A DNA stretch of 64,000 bases. Origin: Setaria digitata. Taxonomy: Eukaryota > Nematoda > Chromadorea > Rhabditida > Setariidae. The stretch is taken from positions 25,748-89,747 of the forward strand of contig RCAB01000258.1 of assembly GCA_003640385.1 (NCBI GenBank). The letters run 5' to 3'. This document shows, one piece after another, positions 51,403 through 63,759 of this stretch (position 1 is its first letter; every line of letters begins with the position of its first letter). The notes under the pieces were generated by a model, which had not been told where the DNA came from, made no database searches, and saw nothing but the letters and a program-made list of their open reading frames with translations. A program made the translations under genes and the position numbers.

Positions 51403-53079
51403 TTAGCTTTCACGCTTGTGCGAGTGGTAATACGGATGTTTACGAATGCGAGGTTGTTCAGCATCAGTAAAAAAGCTTTCAATAATGTAATCTCGATTTT
51501 TCTGACAGCCTGGTCCACACAAGCGTGAGCCACACTTTTCACATGGATAATGACATCCTAAATACATAAATTCAGAAGTTCAAATAATAGATAATAATAA
51601 TAAATCTCCCACCGAATTTATGAATACACATAAATGAAGAAAAAGTGCTATTAATTTGCCTTTCCTTCTAAATTCAAAAAATCATTACAAGCGAAAATCG
51701 TCATACGTTGGAAATTGTTATAAACCTTCATTTACCTTGAGTTTAATTCAGTATTAATTTGATTTCAAATTTAAAAACTTGGAATAACTCAACTCACCAG
51801 GACACGATACTCGCAAACAATCGCATAGCCTGACAGTACGACCATCAGACCTGATAAGATAACCTTCTTCGTCATGATGCGGAATATGATCCGTTACACG
51901 GTCAACTGTTGTCATTACTGAAATAAAAATAGAAAAGATCTCAATGATGACAATATTCTTTACTAGACTTTAAACAGTTTTATGCTTCATTTAAAAGAGA
52001 ACATTATCGAAAAACAAAGAGAACCAAATTACTTTTTAGTGGAAAAGAAATGAGGAGATTATTTTTTTTACAAAACTTTCTTCAATTTTAAACTGAGAGT
52101 TAAATAAGACACATACATTATATGCCTTAAAAAGAAATATAAAAATTATCGATCAAAAATTACACACTGTACCCTTTCGGTGTCTTGTAGATCGACGTAC
52201 TCCTTGCTTACTGCAGATAGTCTCTTCTGTAGAAATTGCAACTGCTTCACCTGGATTGATAAATCTGAGATTCCTCAATTCCCGATGCATTTGCGGCTGT
52301 GACAAGTTTCCTGGAAACAATACTGCCAACATAAAGAACAAACTTAATTAAACTAAGAGTAAATTGAAAGCTTACCTAGCATTTCTTAAATTCCAAATAC
52401 ATATTTTGAAAAATAAAAACGATAAGAGAGTCAAAATTTTTTAGAAAAATTTTTTATTCTAGATCTCTAAGAATTGCCAGATTTTTCTCATTCAATGAAA
52501 TTTTACACTTCAACTGTTAATTTTTAAGTGATGCAGTTAATGGACAGCTAACGAGAAATTAAGGCAAAACTGAATAATACTAGTTATAGGAATAAATCGT
52601 TAAATTTAAGAGAAAAGAAAGGAATAAAATTAACCTAGCTAAAAAAAAAAAAAGATCAACGCCACACCAAAGAAAAGAAAAGTGTAGNAACAACGCCACA
52701 CCAAAAAAAAGAAAAGAAAAGTGTAGGATGATTAAATGAAATATCATGTTTCACATTCTATATTTTTACTTTTTTTTTTTTTTCTTCCCTTTAATCAATA
52801 TCAAATTTACGTTTCCTTTTTAAAATGAATTGTATTTTCTTCAAGAAATAAAAAATAAGAAAAAAAAAGGAAGAAAATTATAACTGTAAAATTAAAAATA
52901 TCACTATGTAGAAGGAAATTATTACTAAAATATCATTTAATTGGAAGAAAAAATGAAAGGAAAAAAAGTAAAAGAAAAAGAAAAAACGAACCAATTTCAA
53001 GCGTTGAAAGTGCTAATTCAGTGCTGGAAGTATTTTTTTGTTGTGGGCATGTTTCAGCTTTATTAATACTTTCATTCAT
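51403..53079 (-). CDS. ARL14EP-domain (ARF7EP_C-like) protein
   Basis: Four exons: 53079-52992, 52310-52173, 51917-51798 and 51557-51403. They total 501 nt, 166 residues, in phase. The C-terminal half has the cysteine pattern of the ARL14 effector-protein domain: [20 protein letters not shown], then SRLCGPGCQKNRDY, presumably binding zinc. In vertebrates the named protein links ARL14 to the actomyosin system, and similar domains occur in chromatin-associated proteins. Which role applies here is not visible. The N-terminal half is Ser/Gln-rich with a basic RRSTRHRK stretch. The ATG lies two bases after a TTTCAG acceptor. The exon 1 donor is weak (GTTCGT). Confidence 0.85.
52657..52727. repeat. 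Short duplicated block around single N
   Basis: CAACGCCACACCAAA followed by an A/G-rich stretch occurs on both sides of N 52688, in the first intron of the ARL14EP-like gene. Confidence 0.75.
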
Positions 53080-53108
53080 AACTGAAACGTCTTGTCGTAA
53101 ATGAACGT

Positions 53109-53128
53109 TACGTGTTACGTGTTACGTG
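53109..53128. promoter_or_regulatory. Three TACGTG motifs at 7-bp spacing
   Basis: TACGTG occurs at 53109-53114, 53116-53121 and 53123-53128, 30 to 49 bases upstream of the ARL14EP-like ATG. RCGTG/TACGTG is the core known for hypoxia-response elements. Function here is inference. Confidence 0.4.
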
Positions 53129-53355
53129 CACTACGCTACAACTAGCAAACGATTCAAACGATAATGTAAATTGATGCAAACTTTCAAATAATAATGAATG
53201 AAAAAAAAAAAAAAAAAAAAAAAGGAGAGAAAAAATTGATGAATATATTTCTGAATTATACATACAGACGGGACAGAAAGACAGAGGCAGATAGGGAGAG
53301 AAAGAGAGAGTCAAACAGAGAGAGAGAGGGATAGGCATCAGTTCGGTATGCAATT

Positions 53356-53404
53356 AACCGGAATCGATCGATCCGGTTGAGTGGATTCAGGATGACGTCA
53401 TCCT
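53356..53404. promoter_or_regulatory. Palindrome pair including a perfect CRE core
   Basis: AGGATGACGTCATCCT at 53389-53404 is a perfect 16-base palindrome containing TGACGTCA, the consensus CRE. Just left of it, 53356-53378 has AACCGG and CCGGTT arms around ATCGATCGAT. Both are GC-rich islands in A/T-rich DNA. Confidence 0.5.
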
Positions 53405-53906
53405 TCCGCAGAATGAGACATCACTAACTCTCTGGCGTATACTGTCACCCTGAAGTGTATTCAGTTACAAAATAAAAGAAAAAAAAAAAGAAGCCAAAAG
53501 CCAAAATTCAATGATCATTCTGCCCTACCGTTTCCTGCTCTGTAACAATGGCTACAGTATGCTACCGTTTTCTACATCTTAGCGACAGGTTACCGTACGT
53601 TCTAGTATGCTTCAGGTTCAATTCATAAATTGGACAGCTAAAGTGATCTTATCAGAGTAAAAAAAAACAAAAAAACAAAAAAAAAAAAAATGAAAGAAAT
53701 CAGTCCGTAAAAAAAGGGCACGTGAACGTGTAATGTGGAGTGAACTAAGAAGTATTCTTTTTATATTGAAAATGATAAAGTTTAATTCAGTAATTAAGTT
53801 AATGATCAACAATCATTTAGTCATTACAAAATATGCCTTTGTTATAAGGTAGGTAATTAAACAATTTTGCTACTGTTTAGAAAATGAAATGAATAATTTC
53901 GAGTAA

Positions 53907-54105
53907 TTCATTAGCAAACAGTTACATCAAATTTTAATCAGACTTGATCAAATAAGCTTCTCAAGTTTATTTGTAGAGTATAAAATTTTCAAACACAAAT
54001 GATATNCAATTCATTAACAAACAGTTACATCAAATTTTAATCAGATTTGATCAAATGAGCTTCTCAAGTTTATTTGTAGAGTATAAAATTTTCAAACACA
54101 AATGA
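53907..54105. repeat. Duplicated block around single N (assembly join)
   Basis: Positions 53907-54005 recur at 54007-54105 around N 54006, with a few base differences. Confidence 0.85.
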
Positions 54106-54904
54106 TAAGATATGATCAATGATAAAAATGAATTCCTCATTTGAAATGGAAATAAATCAATATTTGATCAATATCAATATTATTTTCGCTATTCCCATTA
54201 CCGTCATTTTTTTTCTTTTTTTTTTTTTTTTTCACAAAAAAGAAAAAGAAATATGCAACAATTGAAATTATTAAAAGAAAAACAATTAATTACTCATTGT
54301 ATTAAATTCAATAAATTTAATTATTGCAATTCCTTCTTCTCCTGTGACAGCAATACAGTGATAATTTGTTAAAGAAATTAAATTAAAATTAGAAAAAAAA
54401 AAAAAAAAAAACGAAAAATATTGAAATGACATACAAACGATAGTTTGAAGTTCATCTTAAAAACTAGCAATTAATCCTACTTTGTCGTCAAACGCAATAT
54501 AATGGTAATTTTTATATACGATGGATGACCTCTCGCCATTCACCGTGACCCCACTGAATCTTGTTGTCAAATAAAAATAACTTACTATTCCCATTCCATT
54601 CAGTAAAAAAAAAAAAAAAATTTTTAAAATTGTAACAATTCATTTTTCTTCTTTTTTTTTTTTTCCCTTTATTTCTGCTTCATTCATTTTTCGTTTCTTT
54701 TCCTAATTCATCAGAATATTTCATTTTTTTTTTTTTTCCTTCTGACAATATCCATCAACGAAAACTACTATCAACATATCTTTTAAATATATGATATTTC
54801 AAGTTTCTCAATGTATCGCTATTCAAAGATCAAAATTTCATAGAATTTTAAACGTGTTGCATGAGAGAAATCGCACACCTTTCGATTATTATACATCCGT
54901 CAAC

Positions 54905-55420
54905 TATTTATCACATCACTATCACTATTATTCGTTATCATTATCACTGTCATTGCCATTGTTATCATCATCTTTGTTACTATAATCTTTTCATCACATC
55001 ATCAATGGCAGTCATGATTATCATTATTAACAGTATACTACAATCAGCACTATGACACCACCATCAGTAGCATTATTATCATTAGCGCTATTAGCATTAT
55101 AGTTAGTATCATTATCATCAATATAATCATTCACATCACCACTAACTACCCTCACCATATCACCTATCATTACCTTTGTTATTATTATATTTATTATTAA
55201 TTATTAATTACTATTATTACTGTTGTTATTATTTATTATTATTGCTATCATGACCATTTGTTATTGTTATTAACATCGCCATCATACCACTATCGTTGTT
55301 ATCACTATCATCATATCATTGTCATGATCATCACTTTCCAACATCATTATCATCGTCAGCATCATTATCAACCATGATTGCAGTCAGCAATCCGGTATTG
55401 TTATCGTTGATTGCCAACCT
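54905..55420. repeat. ATC/ATT low-complexity region
   Basis: Irregular CAT, ATC and ATT triplets, with long Ser/His/Ile-rich open frames that are compositional artefacts. Confidence 0.8.
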
Positions 55421-55574
55421 CCTTTTTCCCTTCTTCTTCTCCTTCTATTCCTTTAAAATTTCTTCCCAAAAATTTCCATCCATCCATCCATCCGTACTTC
55501 AATCCACCAACGATAACTGTTATCATCATCATCGTCATTTCTGGCTGATAATACAATACATTTCTTCTTCCTAA

Positions 55575-58500
55575 ATGTCGCTATCATTTCACATTATCAT
55601 TTTCATCATAACAATTTCATCAAAATTCTCCAATGCTCAGGTTATACATTTCATAATTATTAGAGATAGATATAATAAATTTGTGATTTAAATCAATTAT
55701 CACTTTCTTTTTCATTCTAAATTCAATCCCTTTTTCTTCATTATTTAGCTGATTTTTCCTCCAACATTTCATCTCTTTTCCTTCTTTTTTTTTTCTTTTT
55801 TTTTCTTTTTTTTTTTTTTTTTTTTTTTTTTTTATTTTTTTTTTTTTTTAAATGTTCCATTCTCTCTTCATTTCATCTTTTCATTTTCTCCTCCTTTCAC
55901 TTTCAACCATTACTAAATGTAAAAATGATTGGAAAGAAAAAGAAAAAAAAAAAAAAAAAAAGAGAAATATAATTTTTTATTTGGAATGAACACGGAAATT
56001 TATATATTCCCTTTTCCATCCTAATATTTACATCTAAATTAAATTAAATTACGAGAAAAAAAAAAAGTATTTTATTAATTATCTTAATGAACTCATTCAC
56101 TGGTATTATTTCATTTTATGTGAATAGCTAATAAAAAAAAGAATATCTCATATTCAAGAATTGCAGAAAAAAAAAAAAAGAAAAGGAATTCTTCAAACTA
56201 TCATATAAATTGATGCATTAATAAAAGAAAAAAATTTGGTATTATGAAATTATTTTAAAATAAAAGTTGAGATTTTTTTTTTTACTACTAAAAATCTAAT
56301 ACTAAACGACAATCAATCTCTCTGTTAAATTATCACTTTCTTGTTATCATTTTTTTTTTTTTTTAAAGATAAATTATCAAAACTCATTTGATAAGATAAT
56401 AATACCATGATCTGTTTATGCATTTTTCCTAACTAAAAAAAAAAAAAAAAAAAAAATAGAATAATTAATAATGATAATAATTGAATCATGTTAAATAGTG
56501 ATCTTATTAGTTGTTTTTATGTTGCAGACAGACAGTGCTATTCCTTTTCTGAACTTTTTATCAAATGATAATATTGGCAGGTTAACACAAATGGCTACAC
56601 AAATCGTTGCTTCAGCTGCAAAACATTCCGCTACAGCTAATATCGATGGATTGTATGATTTTTATTTTATCATTTGAAAATTTTGATTATCAGCTTATTC
56701 CTATCATTTGGAAAATGATAATTTTGAAGTAATTCTTATTCAAAATTAATCATTTAAATTAAATTTAAACAATGAAATGTTAAGTGCAAGAAGAGAATGA
56801 AACAAAGAGAGTGGGAATAAATAAATGCGCATACAAATATGCATACATTCACAATTACATTTCATTTGTAAACTTTAGAAAAAAAAAATTTAAAAAAAAA
56901 AAAAAAAAGAAGCAAGTGGTATGTGTGAATCTGTATATATTTGTTTGTTTATTTTATTTCAAAAAAAAACTTTTTTTGAATTTATAAAAATAAATTTGAA
57001 AATAAAAAACGCGACATTTTTGATTTCAAATTTTATTTCATTTATTTTGCAGAAAATGAAACAAAAAAACTGAACGAACAAAAACAAGTAACTTACATTG
57101 TTAGTATTCTCATAATATATTTTATAAAAATATGTATGAAAAAAAAAAAAAAGAAAAAGAAACCAATTAAATAAATATCAATTATTTTTTATCTCAAAAT
57201 TTTTTTATTATTTAGAGGAGAAAATAAAATAAAGAAACAAATAGATGCAGATGCATATATCATTTTTTAATTCAAAATTGTATTTTATTTCATAGAAAAG
57301 TTTAAAAAAAAAAAATAAAACAAAACAAATGAACAGCAGATACACGTAAACAAGCATGGAATATTTTTAATTTGAAAATTTGTTTTGTTTATTTTTGTAA
57401 AAATATACCTAAAAATAGAATAAATAACCAAACAAGCATAAATAAATAAACAATAAAAGACAGAGCCTTTTTAATTTCAAATTTTGTTTCATTTATTTTG
57501 CAGAAAAAAAAAAAAAAAAGAAATAAATAAATAAATAAAATAAAATAAAACAAAACCATTGCACAGCTTGTAATTTTCAAAATTTAATTTCATTTCAAGT
57601 TTTTTTTTCCTTGCATAAAATACATATTTCGGTAAAATAAATGAATATTTTAGAATAAGGCCTGGTCGTCCTGAACCAGCCCCTGTATCGCTTAATTCAC
57701 GACCATCAGAAATAATTGGCCAAACAATAACAAATGCTATTTCACCAGCAATAACAAAATTTGCAACTGAAACAAAAAATGGCAATGCGAATGGCATGAT
57801 GCGAAATTCTTATCATATCAGTAATGATAATGCGAAATCATTGATGGATATTGCGGGAGCATTTTTAGGAAGAACAAAAATTGATACTACAACAATTAGG
57901 AGTGCTGAGGGAAAATTACAAACATATGGAAAAGATGCTGATATTGACTGGCTCCCGACAATTCGAGAATTAGCACCTGGTGCAAAGAGTAACTTTGGCA
58001 TACCGAAGGGTGAAGGTGTGTTATCTGGCCCCTTTCACCAATTAATTAATTGAGAAAAATAACTTTTATTCCTTTTTCTTCTTATTTCAATTGTTTTTTT
58101 TTCCAATTTTTCCAATTAATTAATTGCGGAAAATAATTTTTATTCCACTTTTTTCTTTTATTTCATTTTTTTTCCATTTCGTTTTTTTTTTGCCAATTTC
58201 TTTAGTTAATTAATTGAGGCAAATAACTTTTATTTCTCTTTTTTCATTTCCTTTTTTTTTTTTCTTCAAGTTCTTCGAATAATTAATTAAGGCGAATAAT
58301 TTTTATCTTCTTTTTTTTTTTCTTCAATTTCTCGAACCAATTAATGAAGGCAAATAACTTTTACCTTCCTTTTTTTTTTTCAATTTTAAAGTTGCAAAAG
58401 AAATAATATAATTAAATATTTGTTACAGTTGAAAGTGTAATTAAAAGAAAAAAAAAAAAAAAAATAAGAAAAGGAGAGATAAAAAGCTGGAATAATTAAT

Positions 58501-59353
58501 CGGTGAAAGAAATATTTTCCTGTAATTTATTTTGTGCTCTTATTTTTGGCTTTTTCTTTTCATTGAATTAGTAAATTTCAAGTTATAAAATAAAGATGAA
58601 GATTTTTATTTTCGAGCGTTAATTAAAATTTAAGACTGTGAAATTTAGTAAAATTTACTGCTCAAAAATAGGAAAAAAAAAATGAGAAAGGACAAAATTT
58701 ATGGCTAAAAACATAATATTTCATCCTTTTTTTTTTTCATTTAGTAGCAATGCTTTAAATAGCAAAATTTGTTAAATATATTTTCAACCATTTTGTAAAT
58801 TAACTCATTTCGTGCTAATTTTTCTATCATTAATTTTAAATTAATACTTTTTAAGTGAAAATTATTTTGCCATTCCTTTGCTATTTTTCTTTCGCCCCTT
58901 TTTTCTTCCTAAATTTATCTTGAATGAACAGTGAAAATTTCGATTGAAACCTTTTTAATTCCACAAAAAAAAAAAAAAAAAGAAAGAGAAGGAAAGAAAG
59001 AAAGAGAATTCAAATTTACAAATTAAGTTACAATAAACAGGTTTTAAATTCATTAATTTTACACATTTAATTTCCAGGATGTCTACCATTGTTGAGTGAA
59101 TTCATGAAAATGGCATATGGTAATTGTGTTAAAGTAGCTGATGAAAAAGCATGGGATTTGTGGGGTAATCAAATTACCAATGCTCTTCTCGGTGGCAAAG
59201 TTGATTTCATTGGTGCTACGTAAGTATCTTTGTTGTAATTATAATGATAATAATAATTCAATGATGACAATAATAACATTAATAGTAGTAGTAACAATAA
59301 TAATAATAATAACAATAGTAATAATAATGATGACAATAATAATAATAATAATA

Positions 59354-59395
<42 letters not shown>

Positions 59396-60569
59396 TTGTC
59401 AGTGTTAACCGTTATTACAATAATTAAAATTGATTAATTGAGCAGTTTAAAAATGCATTCATTCATCTGACATATTAGAATGAATTACACAATATCTTTG
59501 CTTTTCAAATCATTGAGGTTTGGCTCCGATAATTAATTGATTATTGGCTAATTAGTTAATTAATTAGTTAATATGGAAAAGCAAAGCAAAAGATGGAAAA
59601 AAAAAAAGAAAGGATTGTTTTTTTTTATTATTACAATGAAGCGAAGAGAATTTAGTAAATAATAATGGCAAGCAATGCTCAAATGTCATTCTTTTTATTC
59701 TGCAGCACATTTTTTTTTTTTGTTCATTTTATCTAAAATTTCTCTTAATTAATTGATTAATTGGTCAGTTAATTGATTGTTTACTTGTTGAAACTTTTGC
59801 GATAATTTAATGACAAATTATTTTTCGAGCAAAGCTTTAACGATAATTTATTGAGAACAAAAAAAAAAAAAACAAAAAAAAAAAACCAAAATATAAACAA
59901 ACTTATCTCTTTGATCATTTATCGAATAATTTTCTTGCTATTTTGTTTTTAATTCTTCAATTCAAAATGAAATTGAAATTAATCATTTCAATTTAAAAAT
60001 TTTAAAATTAGCCATGAATTTTTCATTTCCAATTGAAAAATTAATAAAATTCGTTTATTTAATTTTTTCTCCTTCTTATTCTTTTCAAAAATTAATAAAA
60101 TTTTCATTGATTATTTTATTTCATTTATTTATTTTTCCAGAAAGGAAACATGCAAACGTGGCGCTGAGCGACAATATTGTGGCCAATTACGGCAAGTAAT
60201 TAGTGAATGTGATATTTTGGGCTCATTACAAGTTGGCATGGAAATGCAACGAGCAGTTCAACGATGCAGCGAATTTTCCGGTATCATTGATCAGGTAGCA
60301 TCCGGTATTCCGGATTCATTAATAATTTTTGGTATTGTGTCTGCTCGAAATATTTTTCTAGACAATGAAAATAACGCAAAATTTCATAAGGAAAAGGCTT
60401 TTATTTATATTCAACCTTTCCTTCTTGTTCTTCTTTTCATTCTTGACCTTTTTTTTTTTTTTTTAATTAAATTAAACTGTTTCAGAATCCGGTACAAGTA
60501 CTCGATCAAGTGAATAGTATTATTGGTGGTGAATTTGCTCAAGGTTTTATACATAAATTTCTTGGTTAA
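55575..60569 (+). CDS. Unrecognised secreted protein with six cysteines
   Basis: I do not recognise this protein. Six exons, 55575-55640, 56528-56652, 57654-58009, 59078-59219, 60141-60294 and 60486-60569, give 927 nt, 308 residues, and every junction keeps phase. Exon 1 encodes only a signal peptide, MSLSFHIIIFIITISS plus KFSNAQ, so the mature protein begins near TDSAIPFL. Residues 23-180 lack cysteine and are Ala/Thr/Asn-rich. The C-terminal part (184-308) carries six cysteines at 184, 199, 234, 243, 253 and 272 in helical-looking sequence (AWDLWGNQITNALLGG, ECDILGSLQVGMEMQRAV), probably a small disulphide-bonded domain. No membrane anchor is seen. The upstream first exon is my inference from the signal sequence and matching phase; the remaining exons are stronger. 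Confidence 0.82.
58037..58380. repeat. Degenerate tandem repeat in intron
   Basis: Five diverged copies of a unit of roughly 60-95 bases, each with AATTAATTAATTG followed by AAATAACTTTTAT and a T-rich stretch, start near 58038, 58109, 58203, 58276 and 58335. They directly follow exon 3 of the secreted-protein gene. Confidence 0.75.
59235..59425. repeat. AAT trinucleotide microsatellite
   Basis: Nearly continuous AAT/AAC/GAT triplets in the intron after exon 4 of the secreted-protein gene. Confidence 0.9.
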
Positions 60570-61163
60570 TTATATTAATTTGTATGCTTATTGATCTCAT
60601 TCACTCAAATTAACTTTGTCTTCTTTTTTTTTTTTTCTTCGTTAAAATTTTAACTTTTACTCATTAAATTTTGCGCTAATTAACTTTCTTTGTGGGTGAG
60701 AAATAATGTATTAATATTGCTATTGCATAATAATGTTGTTGTCATAAAAATAATTTATTTATTTGATTTTTTTTTTTTTTTTTTTTTTTTCTATGGTAAA
60801 TGCATAATGAAAAAAGGGGAAAAAATGAAAATTTTAAATTCTCTTAAAATATCGCATTTAATTTCTAATTGTTAATTTTTTTTTTTTTTTTGTTTCTTTC
60901 ATTTGAAGAATTTATCTGATAACGGAATAAGTTATGCTGCAAGTGAAAAAATTTTTTATTTTTAACTTATTTTGCAATTTTTATGAAATATTATTAAGCG
61001 AAGAAGGAAAAAAAATAAGAATGAAAAGGACGAAAAAAAAGAGAAATAATAATCACATGTAAGAATTTTTATCTATGTAAAATTATTTTTTTCAGCAAAT
61101 TATACAGGACTTTTGTTGTTTGACCCCAAAAATTTTCAATTTAGGGTCAAATTATAACAAAAA

Positions 61164-61195
<32 letters not shown>

Positions 61196-61304
61196 TCGAG
61201 CGCAAACAATTAAAATTTAACTGAATAGGAAGGCATATAACAAAATTGGACGAGAACTGTGAAGATGTCAAATTTTATTTGGTCAACAAATTAACAATAG
61301 AAAA

Positions 61305-61550
61305 AGAAAAACAGCAGCAGCAACAACAACAACAACAACAACAATGTTATCAACAGTAAAAACAGCGGCAATATTAACAATGAAAGCATTAGCAACAACA
61401 ACAATTGTAATAGTGATAACGACAGGAACAACAAAAACAACAAAACAACGACAGTAATGATGATAATAATACGAGCAACAAAAATATTGACAACAACAGC
61501 AATGAAGACAACAACAACAACAAACAACAACAACAACAATGGCAACAGTA
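61305..61550. repeat. CAA trinucleotide repeat
   Basis: Imperfect CAA and CAG triplets. Reverse-strand Val/Leu/Cys-rich frames here are artefacts. Confidence 0.9.
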
Positions 61551-62432
61551 GCCATTCAAAAGGGCAAAAAAATGCAAGAGAATATATAGTAAAGGGAAGA
61601 AGAAAAAGATTAAATTAAAATGAAATTTTGCAATTAACTAATTGAATTCAAAACAAAGGAAAAATAAAAATAAAAATATATACACCCAATTGTACAATTG
61701 AATAAAATCGAATTTTATTCAAATTTCTCGCTAAATAATTTTTATTCAATTAAAGCGTTGAAATTCAAAACTGCTATCTTTCATCTATTATAATCATTTT
61801 AAACTAGACTGAACGAAGCATAATAAGCGTATTAAGCGTTATTTCACGCAAAACTGATTTTTATCTGATAGCGTTTTACACGTGAAGAATTGGGAACTTT
61901 TGTGGAACTTCAACATGTTTCAGAATGCATTTGCTGACTTTTCATATGGATTTTTTTTTTTTGATTTTGCTAAAATTTCGAATTTAAAGAGATGAATAGA
62001 GAGGAAATTTTTTTTTTTTTTTTTATTTTGTCCTAACTTAAGAATTAGTTTTCAAATCCAGAATAATTGTTAGCCAAATGTGTGGTTTCTAATTTTTGCC
62101 TAATTTTAAGACACGTCTATCTATCTATCTGATAATGACTGTCTTATAGTAGTAGCTCAGTTTGGGTGATATTTTGGCGGGTAACGTAATTAAAAGTGGG
62201 TAATTATAACTGCTCACTTAATTTCAATCATATAAATGATTAATTGTAACTAATTATAGCTATCAAAGAACTTTACTTGTAACTACTTAACTGTAATTTG
62301 CCATGCCATCGTCTAGTTATTCTTATAACCTTTAATTTATTGATAATTAGCAGATGTAATCATGACGTTAGGGTTGCTAAGCGCTCAGCAATTCATCGTT
62401 AAATAAAAATTTATTCGTCTCATAAATATATG

Positions 62433-62484
62433 TATCACGCAAATCACGCAAATCCTTATATGCATTACGCAAATCACGCAAATC
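62433..62484. repeat. ATCACGCAA short tandem repeat
   Basis: Two pairs of ATCACGCAA-type units (9 to 10 bases) are separated by a short spacer with TATATGCATT. Confidence 0.8.
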
Positions 62485-63314
62485 TTAACAATTTGTTAGC
62501 CGAATTATGACGTAAATACGTTAGCATTATTTGTAGTATGATCAAAAGCTAGTAGCAGTGTTACTAGTTCTTAAAAATTGAAGTTATTTATGAAATTTTA
62601 AAAAATAAAATAAATCGATGATCATTAAAATAAATATAATTTATGGGTGAGAGTGGGACAAATTGTCCTCTTTTATTAATATTAAATGCATTACTATTAC
62701 ATCAATCATTTCATTCCAATTTTCAGCCTTAATAACATTCAATGAATTCTTATGCTTAAATTTTATGTCAGCAAATTTAATTCACTTTCTGCGAGATAAT
62801 TTTTAGTTAAATGCTATTAAATTATAATCATTTGGCAATTTTAATGATGCAAAAAATATTTGCAAAAAGAAAAGTTTCAAAATTATAAAGTGCAAAAAAT
62901 TATCTTAAAATCACTCCTTTTTTTTTTTTTTTTTTTTGAATGCAAATAGGTAAAAATTATAAAAATAAAAATTGATAAAATAAGGCAAAAATTTTAATCC
63001 TTATCTTGATCATTTTCTCTTTTGTTATAAACCGGGGATAAAATTAAAACTTTATGCAAGAAGCATTCAACAAAATTTAACAATTTATAAAAATAAAAAA
63101 GTAATAATTATTTTGCTAACAAACAGCTGATGGTGTTTATTTATATGCCTGTAGCAGCAAATTTCTTAATTAATTAGAAGTGAATTAATTATTTCATGAA
63201 GTCAATCATCAATCTGCAAATTTCATCTGTTCTTTTTTTTTTTATTTCAAAATTTTCTACCAAAAAAAAACAAAACAAAACAAAAGCAAAAAAAGACGGA
63301 AAGAGAAGAAATGG

Positions 63315-63657
63315 ATGAAATCATTCGTCTTTGCTTGAAAATTTCACGGCAAAAAATAAAGTGAATTTATTGCGCCGAATTAGTTATTGTTGATTGAAGA
63401 GATAATACAGTATGTTCTTTTTCCCTCTTAGCTACGTGACATTTCATTGCAAAATACAACGTGAATTCAGCGTTCCCACGTGGGANATGAAATCATTCGT
63501 CTTTGCTTGAAAATTTCACGGCAAAAAATAAAGTGAATTTATTGCGCCGAATTAGTTATTGTTGATTGAAGAGATAATACAGTATGTTCTTTTTCCCTCT
63601 TAGCTACGTGACATTTCATTGCAAAATACAACGTGAATTCAGCGTTCCCACGTGGGA
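63315..63657. repeat. Duplicated block around single N (assembly join)
   Basis: Positions 63315-63485 recur identically, as far as I can see, at 63487-63657 around N 63486. It is most likely an unmerged contig end. Confidence 0.85.
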
Positions 63658-63759
63658 TTTTCATTGCGAGAAGCTGTGTGGTTTCATCATCATCTTCACA
63701 TCAGATTTCGTTACAAAAAGCAACGTTAACTTGTCGTTTTCAAATTAGATTGCATTGGA

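Larger units (their letters stand above)
53080..55574. other. Divergent intergenic region
   Basis: This separates the ARL14EP-like start (minus) from the start of the novel secreted protein (plus). It holds TACGTG repeats, a CRE-like palindrome, GA-rich sequence at 53265-53335, a duplicated block around N 54006 and an ATC/ATT-rich low-complexity region at about 54905-55420. Confidence 0.6.
60570..63314. other. Intergenic, no gene seen
   Basis: Contains a CAA-rich array at 61305-61550 and a short tandem repeat at 62433-62484. A small inverted repeat (TTTGACCC near 61116, GGGTCAAA near 61144) lies downstream of the secreted-protein gene. No exon chain was recognised. Confidence 0.5.

Noticed and set aside
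61283..61577. Long Val/Leu/Cys-rich reverse-strand open frames
   Set aside because: They are produced by the CAA repeat. The same holds for the frames over ATT/ATC arrays near 18246-18523, 25067-25463, 29723-30113 and 59141-59437.
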